Counted from the first letter of the stretch, positions 40,612-49,562 are shown. The stretch: 64,000 nucleotides of DNA from Acidobacteriota bacterium (GCA_026393675.1 JAPKZQ010000006.1:1-64000), one strand, 5' to 3'. The notes: a model not told the origin generated them from the sequence alone. Translations and numbers: made by a program.

Positions 40612-40740
40612 ATCGCGGGTCTTTTTCCGAGCATTTATTGCAGTTTTTGCAACATTGCCGCCTGACGCCTGCAGGCGCTGACCCCGGAAGAGGACAGGGG
40701 TCCAACGGATAATGGGGTCAGCAGGGGATGTTGGGCGGAT

Positions 40741-40776
40741 ATTGGGTCAGACCCAATTTCTCATGTCAGTCTCATT
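40741..40776. repeat. REP-like repeat, copy 2 of a 36-bp identical pair
   Basis: Exact second copy of 40576-40611. It ends 5 bases before the GGAGG ribosome site of the downstream thiamine-binding protein gene, so it forms the 5' leader of that gene. Confidence 0.8.
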
Positions 40777-40790
40777 TTGGGGAGGATGCC

Positions 40791-41096
40791 GTGAATGTGA
40801 TGGTGGATGTTACCGTGGTGCCGATTGGGGTCGGCGTGTCGCTCTCGAGTTATGTCGCCGCGTGCGAGAAGGTGTTCAAGGACGCCAAGCTGTCGTCCCG
40901 CCTTCACGCGTTCGGCACCAACATCGAGGGCGAATGGGACGACGTGTTCGCGGCCATCAAGCGATGCCACGAGGTCGTCCACCAGATGGGCGCGCCGCGC
41001 ATCTCGACAGTGATCAAGGCCGGCACCCGCGTCGACAAGTCCCAGACGCTCGACGACAAAGTGCGCAGCGTCGAACAGAAACTGACGAATCACTAG
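40791..41096 (+). CDS. MTH1187/YkoF-family thiamine-binding protein
   Basis: The 101-residue protein matches the small ferredoxin-like family that includes MTH1187, YqgV and the YkoF half-domain. Recognisable are VDVTVVPIGVGVSLSSYVAACEKVF, the HAFGTNIEGEWDDVFAAIKRCHEVV core with the conserved GTxIEG, and the IKAGTRVDKSQTLDDKVRSVEQKL tail. Members bind thiamine or related pyrimidines and may shuttle or sense them in the cytoplasm. GTG 40791 is taken as start because GGAGG lies 5 bases upstream; ATG 40800 is too far. It may complement the thiamine-uptake operon at 9622-13290, but no riboswitch precedes it. Confidence 0.85.
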   Translation: MNVMVDVTVVPIGVGVSLSSYVAACEKVFKDAKLSSRLHAFGTNIEGEWDDVFAAIKRCHEVVHQMGAPRISTVIKAGTRVDKSQTLDDKVRSVEQKLTNH

Positions 41097-41404
41097 CGCG
41101 CTGGCGCGTCGGCGCGTCGGCGGGACCTACGCTGGAGCCGGGTCCTTCTTCCTGCGTCGTGCCTGCGCCGGTCGCTTGGGCGCTCTCCCGGCCTTAACGG
41201 TTGGAAGCCGCATGAACACCTCCTCCAGCCGCTTGCGGGCCGCGACGGTCTCGGCGTCGGTCGTGCCGGCGGCGGCTCTGGCTTCCACCCCAATGCGGTT
41301 GCCGCATGGGGGCCCCGGTTGTCTGGCCTCGCGTCGGTTGGCTATGCTAGGATAAACACGCACTTTTTCGGCCGTTTTCTTTGAGTTTTTGCTGGAGTTT
41401 CCCC
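41097..41404. other. Intergenic region before yebC, no confident gene
   Basis: About 310 bases lie between the thiamine-binding protein gene and yebC. A 78-codon open frame on the minus strand (41127-41363), rich in Arg, Ala and Pro, shows no family and no clear ribosome site, and is not called. T-rich words just before yebC (CACTTTTTCGGCC, TTTTCTTTGAGTTTTTG at 41361-41395) stand out in this GC-rich DNA and may belong to the yebC promoter/leader. Confidence 0.4.
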
Positions 41405-42154
41405 ATGTCTGGCCATTCCAAGTGGGCGACCATCAAGCACAAGAAAGGCGCCGCTGATGCCAAGCGGGGCCGCACGTTCACCCGGATCATTAAGGAATTG
41501 ACGGTGGCCGCCCGCGGTGGCGGCGGCGACCCCGATACCAATCCGCGCTTGCGCACCATCATCGTGGAAGCGAAGCAGGCGAACATGCCCGCCGACAACA
41601 TCAAGCGGGCCATCCGGCGCGGCACCGGCGAAGAGCCCGGCGTCCAGTACGAAGAAATCACCTACGAGGGCTACGGCCCGGGCGGCGCGGCGCTGCTCAT
41701 CGAGACAATGACCGACAACAAGAACCGGACCGTTGGCGAGCTCCGGCACCTGCTCGGCAAGTACGGCGGCAACCTCGGCGAGACCAACAGCGTCCGCCGA
41801 ATGTTCGAGAAGAAGGGCTACATCGTCATCGAGAAGGCGAAGGCCGTCGAAGACACGCTGATGGCCGCGGCACTCGACGCCGGCGCCGACGACCTGCGCG
41901 ACGACGGCGACAGCTGGGAAGTGCTGAGTGCACCTGAGGTGTATCCCACCGTCAAGGAGGCGATCGACAAGCTCGGCATCGAGTTGGTCTCGTCGCAGGT
42001 GTCCATGCTCCCGACTATCTACGTCTCGCTTGAGGGCAGGGCGGCCCAGAGCATGATCAAACTGCTCGACCTGCTCGAGGAGCACGACGACGTGCAGCAC
42101 GTGTGGTCGAACGCGGACATTGCGGAGAAGGACATCGAGGCCTCCTACGCGTGA
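41405..42154 (+). CDS. yebC: YebC/PmpR-family protein
   Basis: The 249-residue protein begins MSGHSKWATIKHKKGAADAKRG, the invariant start of the family, and has the NMPADNIKRAIRRGTGE and YEGYGPGG motifs. YebC-type proteins bind DNA as regulators in some bacteria, and others aid translation of proline stretches on the ribosome. It is the usual upstream partner of ruvC. The last bases overlap the ruvC GTG start (GTGA). Confidence 0.97.
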   Translation: MSGHSKWATIKHKKGAADAKRGRTFTRIIKELTVAARGGGGDPDTNPRLRTIIVEAKQANMPADNIKRAIRRGTGEEPGVQYEEITYEGYGPGGAALLIETMTDNKNRTVGELRHLLGKYGGNLGETNSVRRMFEKKGYIVIEKAKAVEDTLMAAALDAGADDLRDDGDSWEVLSAPEVYPTVKEAIDKLGIELVSSQVSMLPTIYVSLEGRAAQSMIKLLDLLEEHDDVQHVWSNADIAEKDIEASYA

Positions 42155-42696
42155 AGGTGTTTGGCATCGACCCCGGCTCCGAACGCACGGGTTACGGCTG
42201 TATCAAGACTGATGGCAGCCGGCATGCGCTGGTCGCATGCGGCGCGATTGCCACATCCCCTAAAGCCGCGTTTCCCGACAAGTTGCTGACGATTCACAAG
42301 GCGCTCGGCCGGTTGCTCACGGAGCACCGACCGGACTGTGTCGCCATCGAAAACGTGTTCTACGCGAAAAACGTGCGAAGCGCGCTGAAGCTGGGCCATG
42401 CGAGGGGCGTGGCGCTGCTTGCCGCCGTCGAGGGCGGCTACCCGGTATTCGAGTACGCCCCGGCCGAGATCAAGCGGGCTGTTGTCGGCTACGGCCGCGC
42501 CGAGAAACACCAGGTCGGCGAGATGGTGCGGCTCATGCTGGGGCTGGCCGACGTGCCGACACCGCATGACGCGGCTGACGCGCTGGCGGTGGCCATCTGC
42601 CATGTGCACGCGAGCGGCGGGCCGGTGGCCGCGCTCGCGGCCGCTTCGAAGCGGGGTACCCGCGGGCCGAAGAGCTGGCGTGAGTATCGCCCATGA
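42151..42696 (+). CDS. ruvC: Holliday-junction endonuclease RuvC
   Basis: The 181-residue nuclease resolves Holliday junctions. Catalytic acids are seen in FGIDPGSERTGYG (Asp7), VAIENVFYAKN (Glu near 68), and PHDAADALAVAICH (two Asp near 140). The GTG at 42151 overlaps the yebC stop and gives the expected N-terminus VKVFGIDPGS. The gene overlaps ruvA by 4 bases. Confidence 0.97.
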   Translation: MKVFGIDPGSERTGYGCIKTDGSRHALVACGAIATSPKAAFPDKLLTIHKALGRLLTEHRPDCVAIENVFYAKNVRSALKLGHARGVALLAAVEGGYPVFEYAPAEIKRAVVGYGRAEKHQVGEMVRLMLGLADVPTPHDAADALAVAICHVHASGGPVAALAAASKRGTRGPKSWREYRP

Positions 42697-43301
42697 TTGC
42701 GTTCTTGCGTGGCCGGCTGGCCGAGAAACAGCCGAACCGGATTATCGTCGACGTCGCCGGCGTGGGCTACGACGTCTCGGTGCCGCTCTCCACGTTCTAC
42801 AAGCTTGGCGAACCGGGTGGGGAGGTCGCGCTCCGCATCCACACGCACGTGCGTGAAGACGCCCTGGCGCTCTACGGGTTCGCGACGGCGTTCGAGCAGC
42901 AGATTTTCGAGCGGCTGATCGCGACAAGCGGCATCGGGCCGAAGCTGGCGCTGGCGGTGCTCTCCGGAATTGAGCCGGCCGACCTCGTGCGCGCCGTCCA
43001 GACCGGGGATGTCGTACGGTTGACGGCGATTCCCGGCGTCGGGAAGAAAACAGCGGAGCGCATCTGCCTCGAACTCAAGGATCGGCTGCCGACCGACATC
43101 GGTCTCGATCCTGACGCGGGCCGGGAGGCCGATAGACCAGGCGAGGATCTGCGCCGCGACCTGCTCTCGGCGCTTCTGAACCTGGGGTATCATCGGCCTC
43201 TTACGGAGAGAGCTGTGGACGCGGCGCTCAAGCGCGTTGAATCGCCGACCTTTGAACTGGCGCTTAAACAGGCGCTGCGCGAACTGGCGCGCCTGAGCTG
43301 A
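42693..43301 (+). CDS. ruvA: Holliday-junction branch-migration protein RuvA
   Basis: The 202-residue protein forms the tetramer that holds the junction for RuvB. Typical segments are MIAFLRGRL, the OB fold to about residue 63 (YGF), the two helix-hairpin-helix motifs [14 protein letters not shown] (about 78-91) and [16 protein letters not shown] (about 113-128), and a C-terminal RuvB-binding domain. It starts inside the ruvC stop (ATGA) and ends 4 bases before ruvB. Confidence 0.97.
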   Translation: MIAFLRGRLAEKQPNRIIVDVAGVGYDVSVPLSTFYKLGEPGGEVALRIHTHVREDALALYGFATAFEQQIFERLIATSGIGPKLALAVLSGIEPADLVRAVQTGDVVRLTAIPGVGKKTAERICLELKDRLPTDIGLDPDAGREADRPGEDLRRDLLSALLNLGYHRPLTERAVDAALKRVESPTFELALKQALRELARLS

Positions 43302-43305
43302 CAAG

Positions 43306-44325
43306 ATGCCTGACGATCGTCTCGTTACACCGGTACGCGAAGACGAAGACACGGTCTTCGAAGCCGGGCTTCGGCCACGGACACTCGACGAGTACATCGG
43401 CCAGGACCGGGTGCGCGAAAACCTCCAAGTGTCGATCACCGCGGCCAAGCAGCGGAACGAAGCGCTCGATCACGTGCTGGTGTACGGTCCGCCGGGCCTC
43501 GGCAAGACGACGCTCGCGTACGTGATTGGCAACGAGCTTGGCGTGCAGGTGCGATCGACGTCAGGTCCGGTACTCGAGAAGCCAGGCGATCTGGCCGCGA
43601 TCCTGACCAACCTCAAGGAGCGCGAAGTCCTCTTCATCGACGAAATCCACCGCATGGCGGCGACGATCGAAGAGATCCTCTATCCGGCGCTCGAGGACTA
43701 CGAACTCGACATCATGATTGGTCAGGGCCCGGGCGCCCGGTCGGTCAAGGTGCCGCTGCAGAAGTTCACGTTGATTGGAGCGACGACGCGCGCGGGGCTG
43801 CTGACATCGCCGTTGCGGAGCCGGTTTGGCATCGTCCACCGTCTCGATTTTTACGGCGACCACGACCTCGAGGAAATCGTGCGGCGCTCGGCGCGTATCC
43901 TCGGCGTGACCACCAGCGATGAAGCGGCGCGCGAGATCGCGCGGCGATCGCGCGGGACTCCACGCATCGCGAACAGGCTGCTGCGACGCGTGCGCGACTA
44001 CGCTCAGGTGCGTGCCAATGGGAACATCACCGCCGAGACGACCAGGGCGGGATTGGCCATGCTCGAGGTGGACGAACATGGCTTCGACGAGATCGACCGC
44101 CGTCTGCTCCGCACGATCATCGACAAGTTCGGCGGCGGGCCGGTCGGCGTCAACACGATTGCGGCGGCGATTAGCGAAGAGAAGGATGCGATCGAGGACA
44201 TCTACGAGCCGTTTCTGATCCAGCGCGGCTTCCTTGATCGCACGCCGCGGGGACGCGTGGCGACGGCCCGCGCCTACGAATATTTCGGCCTCAAGGCCCC
44301 AGGAAGGGATCCGGGACTGTGGTGA
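43306..44325 (+). CDS. ruvB: Holliday-junction helicase RuvB
   Basis: The 339-residue AAA+ motor drives branch migration. Seen: [14 protein letters not shown] near the start, Walker [13 protein letters not shown] (about residues 61-72), Walker [10 protein letters not shown], sensor [18 protein letters not shown], and the winged-helix C-terminus with [24 protein letters not shown]. It overlaps the start of fabH. Confidence 0.98.
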   Translation: MPDDRLVTPVREDEDTVFEAGLRPRTLDEYIGQDRVRENLQVSITAAKQRNEALDHVLVYGPPGLGKTTLAYVIGNELGVQVRSTSGPVLEKPGDLAAILTNLKEREVLFIDEIHRMAATIEEILYPALEDYELDIMIGQGPGARSVKVPLQKFTLIGATTRAGLLTSPLRSRFGIVHRLDFYGDHDLEEIVRRSARILGVTTSDEAAREIARRSRGTPRIANRLLRRVRDYAQVRANGNITAETTRAGLAMLEVDEHGFDEIDRRLLRTIIDKFGGGPVGVNTIAAAISEEKDAIEDIYEPFLIQRGFLDRTPRGRVATARAYEYFGLKAPGRDPGLW

Positions 44326-45326
44326 ACGGAAACACGATCCGACCGACGCGCATCAGTTCGCTGGCGACCTATGTGCCGCCTGGCATCCTCGACAACAAGA
44401 AGCTGAGCCTGATGGTCGACACGACCGACGAGTGGATTCTCCAGCGCACGGGCATCCACACCCGGCACATCGTCGACAAGGGTGTAGCGACATCAGATCT
44501 GGGCAAAGAGGCCGCGTTGAAAGCCATTGCGCAGGCGGGGCTCACGCCGGCCGACATCGATCTGATCGTCGTGGGCACGACGACACCCGACATGCTTTTT
44601 CCGAGCACGGCAGCGCTCATCCAGAACAAGATCGGCGCGGCCGGGTGCTGGGGCTTCGATCTGGCGGCGGCCTGTTCGGGCTTCACGTTCTCGGTGGGCG
44701 TGGCCAGCCAGATTGTGTCAACCGGCAAGAGCAACCACGCGCTGGTGGTCGGGGCCGATGTGATGTCGAGCATCATCGACTACACGGACCGGACGACCTG
44801 CGTGCTGTTCGGCGACGGCGCAGGCGCGGTCGTGGTGGAAGCGGCCACCGAGGACGGGCTGCAGATCATCGGTTTCGAGCACGAGATTGACGGAAGCGGC
44901 GCGGCGGCCTTGCAGATGCCCGCCGGTGGCAGCCTGCGACCGGCGTCGCACGAGACGGTGGACCAGCGCCTGCACTTCGTGAAGCAGGAGGGCCAGACGG
45001 TCTTCAAGTTCGCCGTGCGCAAGACCGAGGAAATCAGCCGCCGCATCCTCGAGAAACACGGCTTCAGCGCCGAAGATGTGGCCCTCTTCGTGTCGCATCA
45101 AGCCAATCGGCGCATCATCATGTCGGCCGCCGATCGCCTCGGATTCCCCGAGTCGAAGGTGATGCTCAACATCCAGCACTACGGCAACACCACCGCCGCG
45201 ACCATTCCCCTCGCTCTCGAAGACGCCATCAAGCAGGGGCGATTGAAGAAGGGCGACTTGGTGCTGCTCGCGTCTGTTGGCGCCGGCTTTACCGTCGGGT
45301 CGGTGCTGTTGCGCTGGGCGTTCTAA
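44319..45326 (+). CDS. fabH: 3-oxoacyl-ACP synthase III
   Basis: The 335-residue enzyme condenses acetyl-CoA (or a branched acyl-CoA) with malonyl-ACP to start fatty-acid synthesis. The catalytic triad is complete: Cys in [11 protein letters not shown] (about residue 119), His in [10 protein letters not shown] and Asn in [11 protein letters not shown]. Adjacent GTG codons at 44319 and 44322 are both possible starts, overlapping the ruvB stop. GGAAGG lies at 44302-44307. Its place between ruvB and queA is unusual compared with the fab clusters of many bacteria. Confidence 0.95.
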   Translation: MVNGNTIRPTRISSLATYVPPGILDNKKLSLMVDTTDEWILQRTGIHTRHIVDKGVATSDLGKEAALKAIAQAGLTPADIDLIVVGTTTPDMLFPSTAALIQNKIGAAGCWGFDLAAACSGFTFSVGVASQIVSTGKSNHALVVGADVMSSIIDYTDRTTCVLFGDGAGAVVVEAATEDGLQIIGFEHEIDGSGAAALQMPAGGSLRPASHETVDQRLHFVKQEGQTVFKFAVRKTEEISRRILEKHGFSAEDVALFVSHQANRRIIMSAADRLGFPESKVMLNIQHYGNTTAATIPLALEDAIKQGRLKKGDLVLLASVGAGFTVGSVLLRWAF

Positions 45327-45339
45327 TCAACCAATCCAC

Positions 45340-46386
45340 GTGAAGGTCGCCGACTTCTCGTTCGACCTGCCGCCTGATCTCGTTGCGCAGTTTCCGCCCG
45401 CCGAGCGTGGCGCGTCGCGCCTGCTCGTCGTCGATCGGGCATCCGGGACGTGCACGCACGCAACCATCGGTGACCTGCCGCAATTCCTGCGCGCGGGCGA
45501 CCTGCTCGTCTTCAACAACACGCGCGTCTTTCCGGCGCGGCTGCTCGGCACACGCGAGCCAGGCGGTGGCGCCGTCGAGGTGCTGCTGGTCTCGCGCCTC
45601 GACGACGAACGCTGGGAAGCGCTGGTGCATCCAGGGCAGCGCCTCAAGCCCGGTCGCCGGTTGCGGTTCGAGCGCGGTGGCCGCGTGCTGCACGCCGAGG
45701 TACTGGCGCAGCGGTTCTTCGGTCGCCGCGAAGTCCGGTTGTGGACCGACGAGCCGTATCCCGTGATGGATGTGATCGAGTCGATCGGCCACATCCCGTT
45801 GCCGCCCTACATCAAACGCGCAGATCTCGATCTCGACCGCGACCGCTATCAGACCGTTTTCGCCCGCGAGCGCGGGTCGATTGCCGCGCCCACCGCGGGG
45901 CTGCACTTCACCGGCCCCCTGCTGGCGCATCTTGACGCCGCCGGCATCGAACGCGCGGAGATCACACTTCACGTGGGCTACGGCACGTTCAAGCCGGTTC
46001 GAGTCGACGAGGTCGAGGCCCACACGGTCGATGCAGAGCATTACGAGATCGGGCCCGACGCTGCCGCCCGCATCACTGCCGCGCTCGACGCCGGTCGCCG
46101 GCTCGTCGTGGTTGGCACCACGACGACGCGCGCGGTCGAGACGGCGGTGGCGCGCGGTGACGGCCGCGTCGAGGCAGGAGCGGGCGAGACCGATCTGTTC
46201 ATCTACCCGGGTTACCAGTTCCGAGCCGTTGGGGCGCTCGTCACCAACTTTCATCTTCCCTCGTCTTCGCTTTTGATGTTGGTAGCGGCGTTCGGTGGGC
46301 GGGAGACTGTTCTGGCCGCATACGCCGAGGCCGTCGGCGAGCGCTATCGGTTCTACAGCTACGGCGACGCAATGTTGATCGTCTAG
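45340..46386 (+). CDS. queA: S-adenosylmethionine:tRNA ribosyltransferase-isomerase
   Basis: The 348-residue enzyme transfers the ribosyl part of SAM to preQ1 in tRNA, making epoxyqueuosine. Typical blocks are DFSFDLPPDLVAQFPPAERGASRLLV, FNNTRVFPARLLG, HIPLPPYIKR, DRYQTVFARERGSIAAPTAGLHF and TDLFIYPGYQFRAVGALVTNFHLP. The GTG at 45340 gives the standard N-terminus VKVADFSFDLP, 13 bases after the fabH stop. QueA next to ruvB is a common bacterial arrangement. Confidence 0.97.
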   Translation: MKVADFSFDLPPDLVAQFPPAERGASRLLVVDRASGTCTHATIGDLPQFLRAGDLLVFNNTRVFPARLLGTREPGGGAVEVLLVSRLDDERWEALVHPGQRLKPGRRLRFERGGRVLHAEVLAQRFFGRREVRLWTDEPYPVMDVIESIGHIPLPPYIKRADLDLDRDRYQTVFARERGSIAAPTAGLHFTGPLLAHLDAAGIERAEITLHVGYGTFKPVRVDEVEAHTVDAEHYEIGPDAAARITAALDAGRRLVVVGTTTTRAVETAVARGDGRVEAGAGETDLFIYPGYQFRAVGALVTNFHLPSSSLLMLVAAFGGRETVLAAYAEAVGERYRFYSYGDAMLIV

Positions 46387-46400
46387 AAAAGGGAGAGCAC

Positions 46401-47096
46401 ATGCCGCATACGCACCACACCGAGCATCACTTCACCGCCGGCGAGACCGTTCGCGACGTGGTGATCGGGATGTCCGATGGCCTGACGGTGCCCTTCGCGC
46501 TGGCCGCCGGATTGTCGGGCGCGGTGGCCGCATCACGCCTTATTGTCACGGCCGGGCTGGCCGAGGTGGCGGCTGGATCGATTGCCATGGGCCTTGGTGG
46601 CTATCTGGCGGCTCGCAGCGATGCCGAGCACTATGCCTCCGAGCGTCGGCGCGAAGAGCGGGAAGTGGTTGAGTTGCCCGAACGCGAAGTGGCCGAGGTC
46701 TTGGAGGTGCTGCACGCGTACGGGATTGACCAGGAGGCGAGCGCTCCGGTGGTCGCGGCGCTCAAGGCGCGGCCCAAGGCGTGGGTCGACTTCATGATGA
46801 AGTTCGAACTCGGGCTCGAGGAGCCGGATCCGCGTCGGGCGCTGCATAGCGCCGTCACAATCGCGGGGTCGTACGCCGTCGGCGGCATGATTCCGCTGCT
46901 GCCGTATATGCTGCAAAGCAGCGTGGCCAGTGCGCTGCCGGCGTCGGTGGCGGTGACGGCCGTGGCGCTCGCGCTCTTCGGGTACATGAAAGGGCGTTTC
47001 ACCGGGGCGCATCCCGTGCGCAGCGCCGTGCAGACAACGGTGATTGGGGGATTGGCGGCCGGTGCCGCCTTCGCCATCGCCAGAGCAATTAGCTAG
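46401..47096 (+). CDS. VIT1/CCC1-family iron/manganese transporter
   Basis: The 231-residue membrane protein starts with a His-rich segment (MPHTHHTEHHF), followed by VRDVVIGMSDGLTVPFALAAGLSG, the signature first helix of the VIT1/CCC1 family. A second signature block is AGSIAMGLGGYLAARSDAEHY (about residues 53-73). Five helices and a cytoplasmic Glu-rich metal-binding domain (about 74-130) are seen. Members remove Fe2+ or Mn2+ from the cytoplasm. The ribosome site GGGAGAG lies just upstream of the ATG. Confidence 0.92.
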   Translation: MPHTHHTEHHFTAGETVRDVVIGMSDGLTVPFALAAGLSGAVAASRLIVTAGLAEVAAGSIAMGLGGYLAARSDAEHYASERRREEREVVELPEREVAEVLEVLHAYGIDQEASAPVVAALKARPKAWVDFMMKFELGLEEPDPRRALHSAVTIAGSYAVGGMIPLLPYMLQSSVASALPASVAVTAVALALFGYMKGRFTGAHPVRSAVQTTVIGGLAAGAAFAIARAIS

Positions 47097-47191
47097 CGAT
47101 TGGCTTCGGCGGGCTCTTGTGTTTGGCTGGGCGAGTGACTACTGTCTAGTCATCTTCTATGAGCCTCATGTTGCCGAATGAAGCAAGTTCT

Positions 47192-47217
47192 CGTCACCCC
47201 GGCGGAAGCCGGGGTCC
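47192..47217. repeat. Short palindromic intergenic repeat
   Basis: ACCCCGGC (47196-47203) and GCCGGGGT (47208-47215) form a perfect 8-bp hairpin with a GGAA loop, in the motif CGTCACC...GGTCCAG. Units of this form (CGTCATTCCCGC...GCGGGAATCCAG and variants) are widespread intergenic repeats. The rest of the 47097-47340 gap holds no gene I can support. Confidence 0.6.
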
Positions 47218-47340
47218 AGCCGTGCATTCCCGAACTCGGGGGAATGGCGGGCTGCCGGTACCTCTTCTGGCGCCGATTGCCCGCGAGAGCGCTCGGCGGA
47301 ATGAGGCGGAGCTTCGCTAGCGATCCTGTTGGAGAACGCC

Positions 47341-48303
47341 GTGTCTTTTCCCTACGAAGAATTCGACCTGTCGGATGTCCGCACCTATCCGCTGGGCTCG
47401 CGCAAGAGCAAGGCGTCGGTTGCGGATTTCGCAACGCCGCATCAGTTGGGCGACGGTGTCGCGGCGTTTGTCGATCACCTGCCGAACATCCTCGGCGCAG
47501 CCGACTTTCGCGCGGTTGTGCGCGCGATTGTCGAGGCCCGCGACACGGGCGGCGGCATCATCTGGGGCTTTGGTGCGCACGTCATCAAGACCGGCGTCTC
47601 GCCCATCCTGATTGACCTGGCGCGACGCGGGTTCGTGTCTGCCCTGGCCACCAACGGGGCCGGCATCATCCACGATTTCGAGATCGCGCTCGGCGGTTCC
47701 ACCTCGGAAAACGTAGACGAGGAGCTCGGCCCCGGCCGATTTGGCATGGCCGAGGAAACCGGGCGTCTGCTGAACCGCGCGATAAACGAAGGCGTGGCGC
47801 AGGGGCTTGGCATTGGACAGTCGGTCGGGAAGTTCTTGGCCGAGACGCAACCCCCGTTTGGCCACCTCAGCGTTGCGGCGACCGCCGCGCAACTGGGCGT
47901 GCCGCTGACCGTGCACGTGGCGCTTGGCACCGACATCACCCACATGCATCCGGATGCGTCAGGAGAGGCGCTTGGTGCCGGCAGCCTGCGCGACTTCCGT
48001 TATTTTGTGTCGAACGTGGCGCGGCTCAACCGTGGCGTCTACCTGAACTGCGGGTCGGCCGTGGTGCTGCCGGAGGTCTTTCTGAAAGCCGTTGCGCTCG
48101 CCCGCAATCGCGGCATCCCGCTCACAGGTCTCACGACGGTCAACCTCGACTTCGCGCGACTGTACCGGCCCCAGACCAACGTCGTCACGCGTCCGGTGGC
48201 TGGCACCGGCGGGCACGGCTACAGCCTGGTCGGTCAGCACGAAATCCTGATTCCACTGCTCGCCGCCGCGATCATCGAAGCGGCAGGGGAGCAGGGATCA
48301 TGA
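47341..48303 (+). CDS. Deoxyhypusine-synthase-like protein, catalytic lysine region not recognised
   Basis: From GTG 47341 (GGAGA 6 bases upstream) the product is 320 residues. It has the NAD-binding Rossmann core of the deoxyhypusine synthase superfamily: GGGIIWGFGAHVIKTGVSPILIDLARRG, ATNGAGIIHDFEIALGGSTSENVDEEL and HVALGTDITHMHPD. Bacteria lack eIF5A, and the C-terminal segment that in true DHS carries the catalytic lysine (SWGKI context) instead reads TRPVAGTGGHGYSLVGQHEI. It is therefore a paralogue with another role, possibly in polyamine or other amine metabolism (inference). Its end overlaps the convergent methylase gene by 6 bases. Confidence 0.8.
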   Translation: MSFPYEEFDLSDVRTYPLGSRKSKASVADFATPHQLGDGVAAFVDHLPNILGAADFRAVVRAIVEARDTGGGIIWGFGAHVIKTGVSPILIDLARRGFVSALATNGAGIIHDFEIALGGSTSENVDEELGPGRFGMAEETGRLLNRAINEGVAQGLGIGQSVGKFLAETQPPFGHLSVAATAAQLGVPLTVHVALGTDITHMHPDASGEALGAGSLRDFRYFVSNVARLNRGVYLNCGSAVVLPEVFLKAVALARNRGIPLTGLTTVNLDFARLYRPQTNVVTRPVAGTGGHGYSLVGQHEILIPLLAAAIIEAAGEQGS

Positions 48304-49113
48304 CAGGTTCCGCGTGGCCAGCACCTCGCGTGCCGGCGCGCGATCGCCCGTGCAACTGATCCTGCGCGGCGCGGCCAGGAACTTCAGTTTGTAGCCGAGG
48401 CGCTTGTAGAGGGCGACGATGCGCGGCGTGGCCTGATTCGACAGCACGACCGGGCCGGGGTGGCGAGCCAGCCAGTGGGCGGCGCGGAGCTGGTCATCCC
48501 AGGAAAAACGCCCACGCGCATACTGCGTAAACGGTACGTCGTACGGCGGATCCGCGTACACGAAGTCGTCCGGGCGCAGCCGCAAGCTCTCGAAATCCAC
48601 GCTCCGGAACTCCGAGTCAGCAAAGGCGTCCACGTAGCGGGCGAAGTCGCGCGTGTAGCTGATGCGCGCGTAGCGGCCGAACGGCACGTTGAACTGGCCG
48701 CGGCTGTTGAAGCGGCAGAGACCGTTGTACCCGGTGCGATTCAAGTAGTAGAACAGCGATGCCGCCTCGACCGTGCGCACCCGCCCGGCTTGCAGCAACT
48801 CATTGAAGCGCTGGCGGTGCGTATAGAACGCCGCCGAATCGTTCTCCATCGGCAGGCGGATGAGCAGGCCGCGCTTCAGGTGACGGTAGAAGTTGACGAG
48901 ATGGGGATTGACGTCGTTGAGCAGCGCCCGGTCAGGCGCCAGGCTCAACGCCACCGCGAGGCCTCCGCAAAACGGCTCGACCAGTCGGCTCGATGCATGT
49001 GGAGCCCACAGCCGCTGCACATGCGGCACGAGCCACCGCTTTCCACCGGCCCACTTGAGCGGCGGGCCAGGGCGTGCAGGCGTGGTATCGGGGCACTGAG
49101 GGCTTTGGGCCAT
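48298..49113 (-). CDS. DNA adenine methylase of the Dam/D12 class (orphan)
   Basis: The 271-residue enzyme transfers methyl from SAM to the N6 of adenine in a short DNA site. Seen: the SAM-binding motif PPLKWAGGKRWLVPHV (about residues 17-32), VEPFCGGLAVAL, LNDVNPHLVNFYRHLK, NRTGYNGLCRFNSRGQFNVPFG, and the catalytic DPPY in VYADPPYDVPF (about residue 192). These are all alpha-class (Dam-like) features. No restriction endonuclease gene is next to it, so it acts alone, perhaps in regulation or mismatch repair. Recognition sequence unknown. Confidence 0.92.
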   Translation of the reverse strand: MAQSPQCPDTTPARPGPPLKWAGGKRWLVPHVQRLWAPHASSRLVEPFCGGLAVALSLAPDRALLNDVNPHLVNFYRHLKRGLLIRLPMENDSAAFYTHRQRFNELLQAGRVRTVEAASLFYYLNRTGYNGLCRFNSRGQFNVPFGRYARISYTRDFARYVDAFADSEFRSVDFESLRLRPDDFVYADPPYDVPFTQYARGRFSWDDQLRAAHWLARHPGPVVLSNQATPRIVALYKRLGYKLKFLAAPRRISCTGDRAPAREVLATRNLS

Positions 49114-49244
49114 TGATGAAGTATACGGTGACCGACACCCTCAGATGCGCCGAAGGAGAACGCCAGACTCCTCGACTTCGCTCGTTGAGCTTCGTCGAGG
49201 TCTCGCCGTAGCGCTGCGCGGAGGCGGACAGCCCGGCTCCGGAT

Positions 49245-49269
49245 CTGGCCACGCTGGAGCGTGGCGATC
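49245..49269. repeat. 25-bp dispersed repeat, copy 1
   Basis: A 25-base unit containing GCCACGCTGGAGCGTGGC, a near-perfect palindrome. It is identical to 61277-61301. Confidence 0.75.
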
Positions 49270-49326
49270 TCAGGCCCGAGACAGTCCGGACAGCTGGCAA
49301 CCTGACAGTTGGCGAGCGTGATCCGC

Positions 49327-49355
49327 CTGGGATCGCCGGGCTCCAGCCCGGCCCG
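49327..49355. repeat. Dispersed palindromic repeat, copy 2
   Basis: Contains CTGGGATC plus the palindrome GCCGGGCTCCAGCCCGGC, as at 38341-38369 and (with one change) 61244-61272. Confidence 0.75.
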
Positions 49356-49480
49356 GGCAGGAGCCACGGGGAGCGTCGTGCAAATTGGGCCCAAGAAAAT
49401 CTCGGGTGGTTTTTCTGAGAGAACGCTGACCCCGGGGCCGCCAGCTCTCAATTCCCGTGTGGTACAATCAACCGGTTCCG

Positions 49481-49557
49481 GCCGGTGTAGCTCAGATGGT
49501 TAGAGCACGCGGCTCATATCCGCGTTGTCCGGGGTTCAAGTCCCTGCACCGGCACCA
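49481..49557 (+). tRNA. tRNA with CAT anticodon (elongator Met, or Ile with modified CAT)
   Basis: A complete cloverleaf is present. The acceptor stem is GCCGGTG/CACCGGC, the D stem GCTC/GAGC, and the anticodon stem CGCGG/CCGCG with loop CTCATAT (anticodon CAT). The T stem CGGGG/CCCTG has loop TTCAAGT, the discriminator base is A, and CCA is encoded (49555-49557). The G1-C72 pair excludes initiator tRNA. Whether it is Met or the tRNA-Ile2 substrate of TilS cannot be decided by eye. The next gene downstream is tilS. Confidence 0.93.
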
Positions 49558-49562
49558 GATAT

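Larger units (their letters stand above)
49114..49480. other. Gene-free region packed with short repeats, ending in a tRNA promoter
   Basis: About 367 bases without a supportable gene. It holds two dispersed repeats (49245-49269 and 49327-49355), a degenerate palindrome around 49165-49205 (CTCGACTTCGCTC with GCTTCGTCGAGG), and GCTGACCCCGGGG words near 49427. A good -10 box TACAAT at 49463-49468 lies 12 bases before the tRNA. No convincing -35 box is seen. Confidence 0.55.

Noticed and set aside
41127-41363. 78-codon Arg/Ala-rich open frame on the minus strand
   Set aside because: No recognisable family, no clear ribosome site, and composition as expected from a random frame in GC-rich DNA.
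49481-49557. Initiator tRNA-fMet
   Set aside because: It has a G1-C72 pair instead of the mismatched initiator end, and no three G-C pairs GGG/CCC in the anticodon stem.
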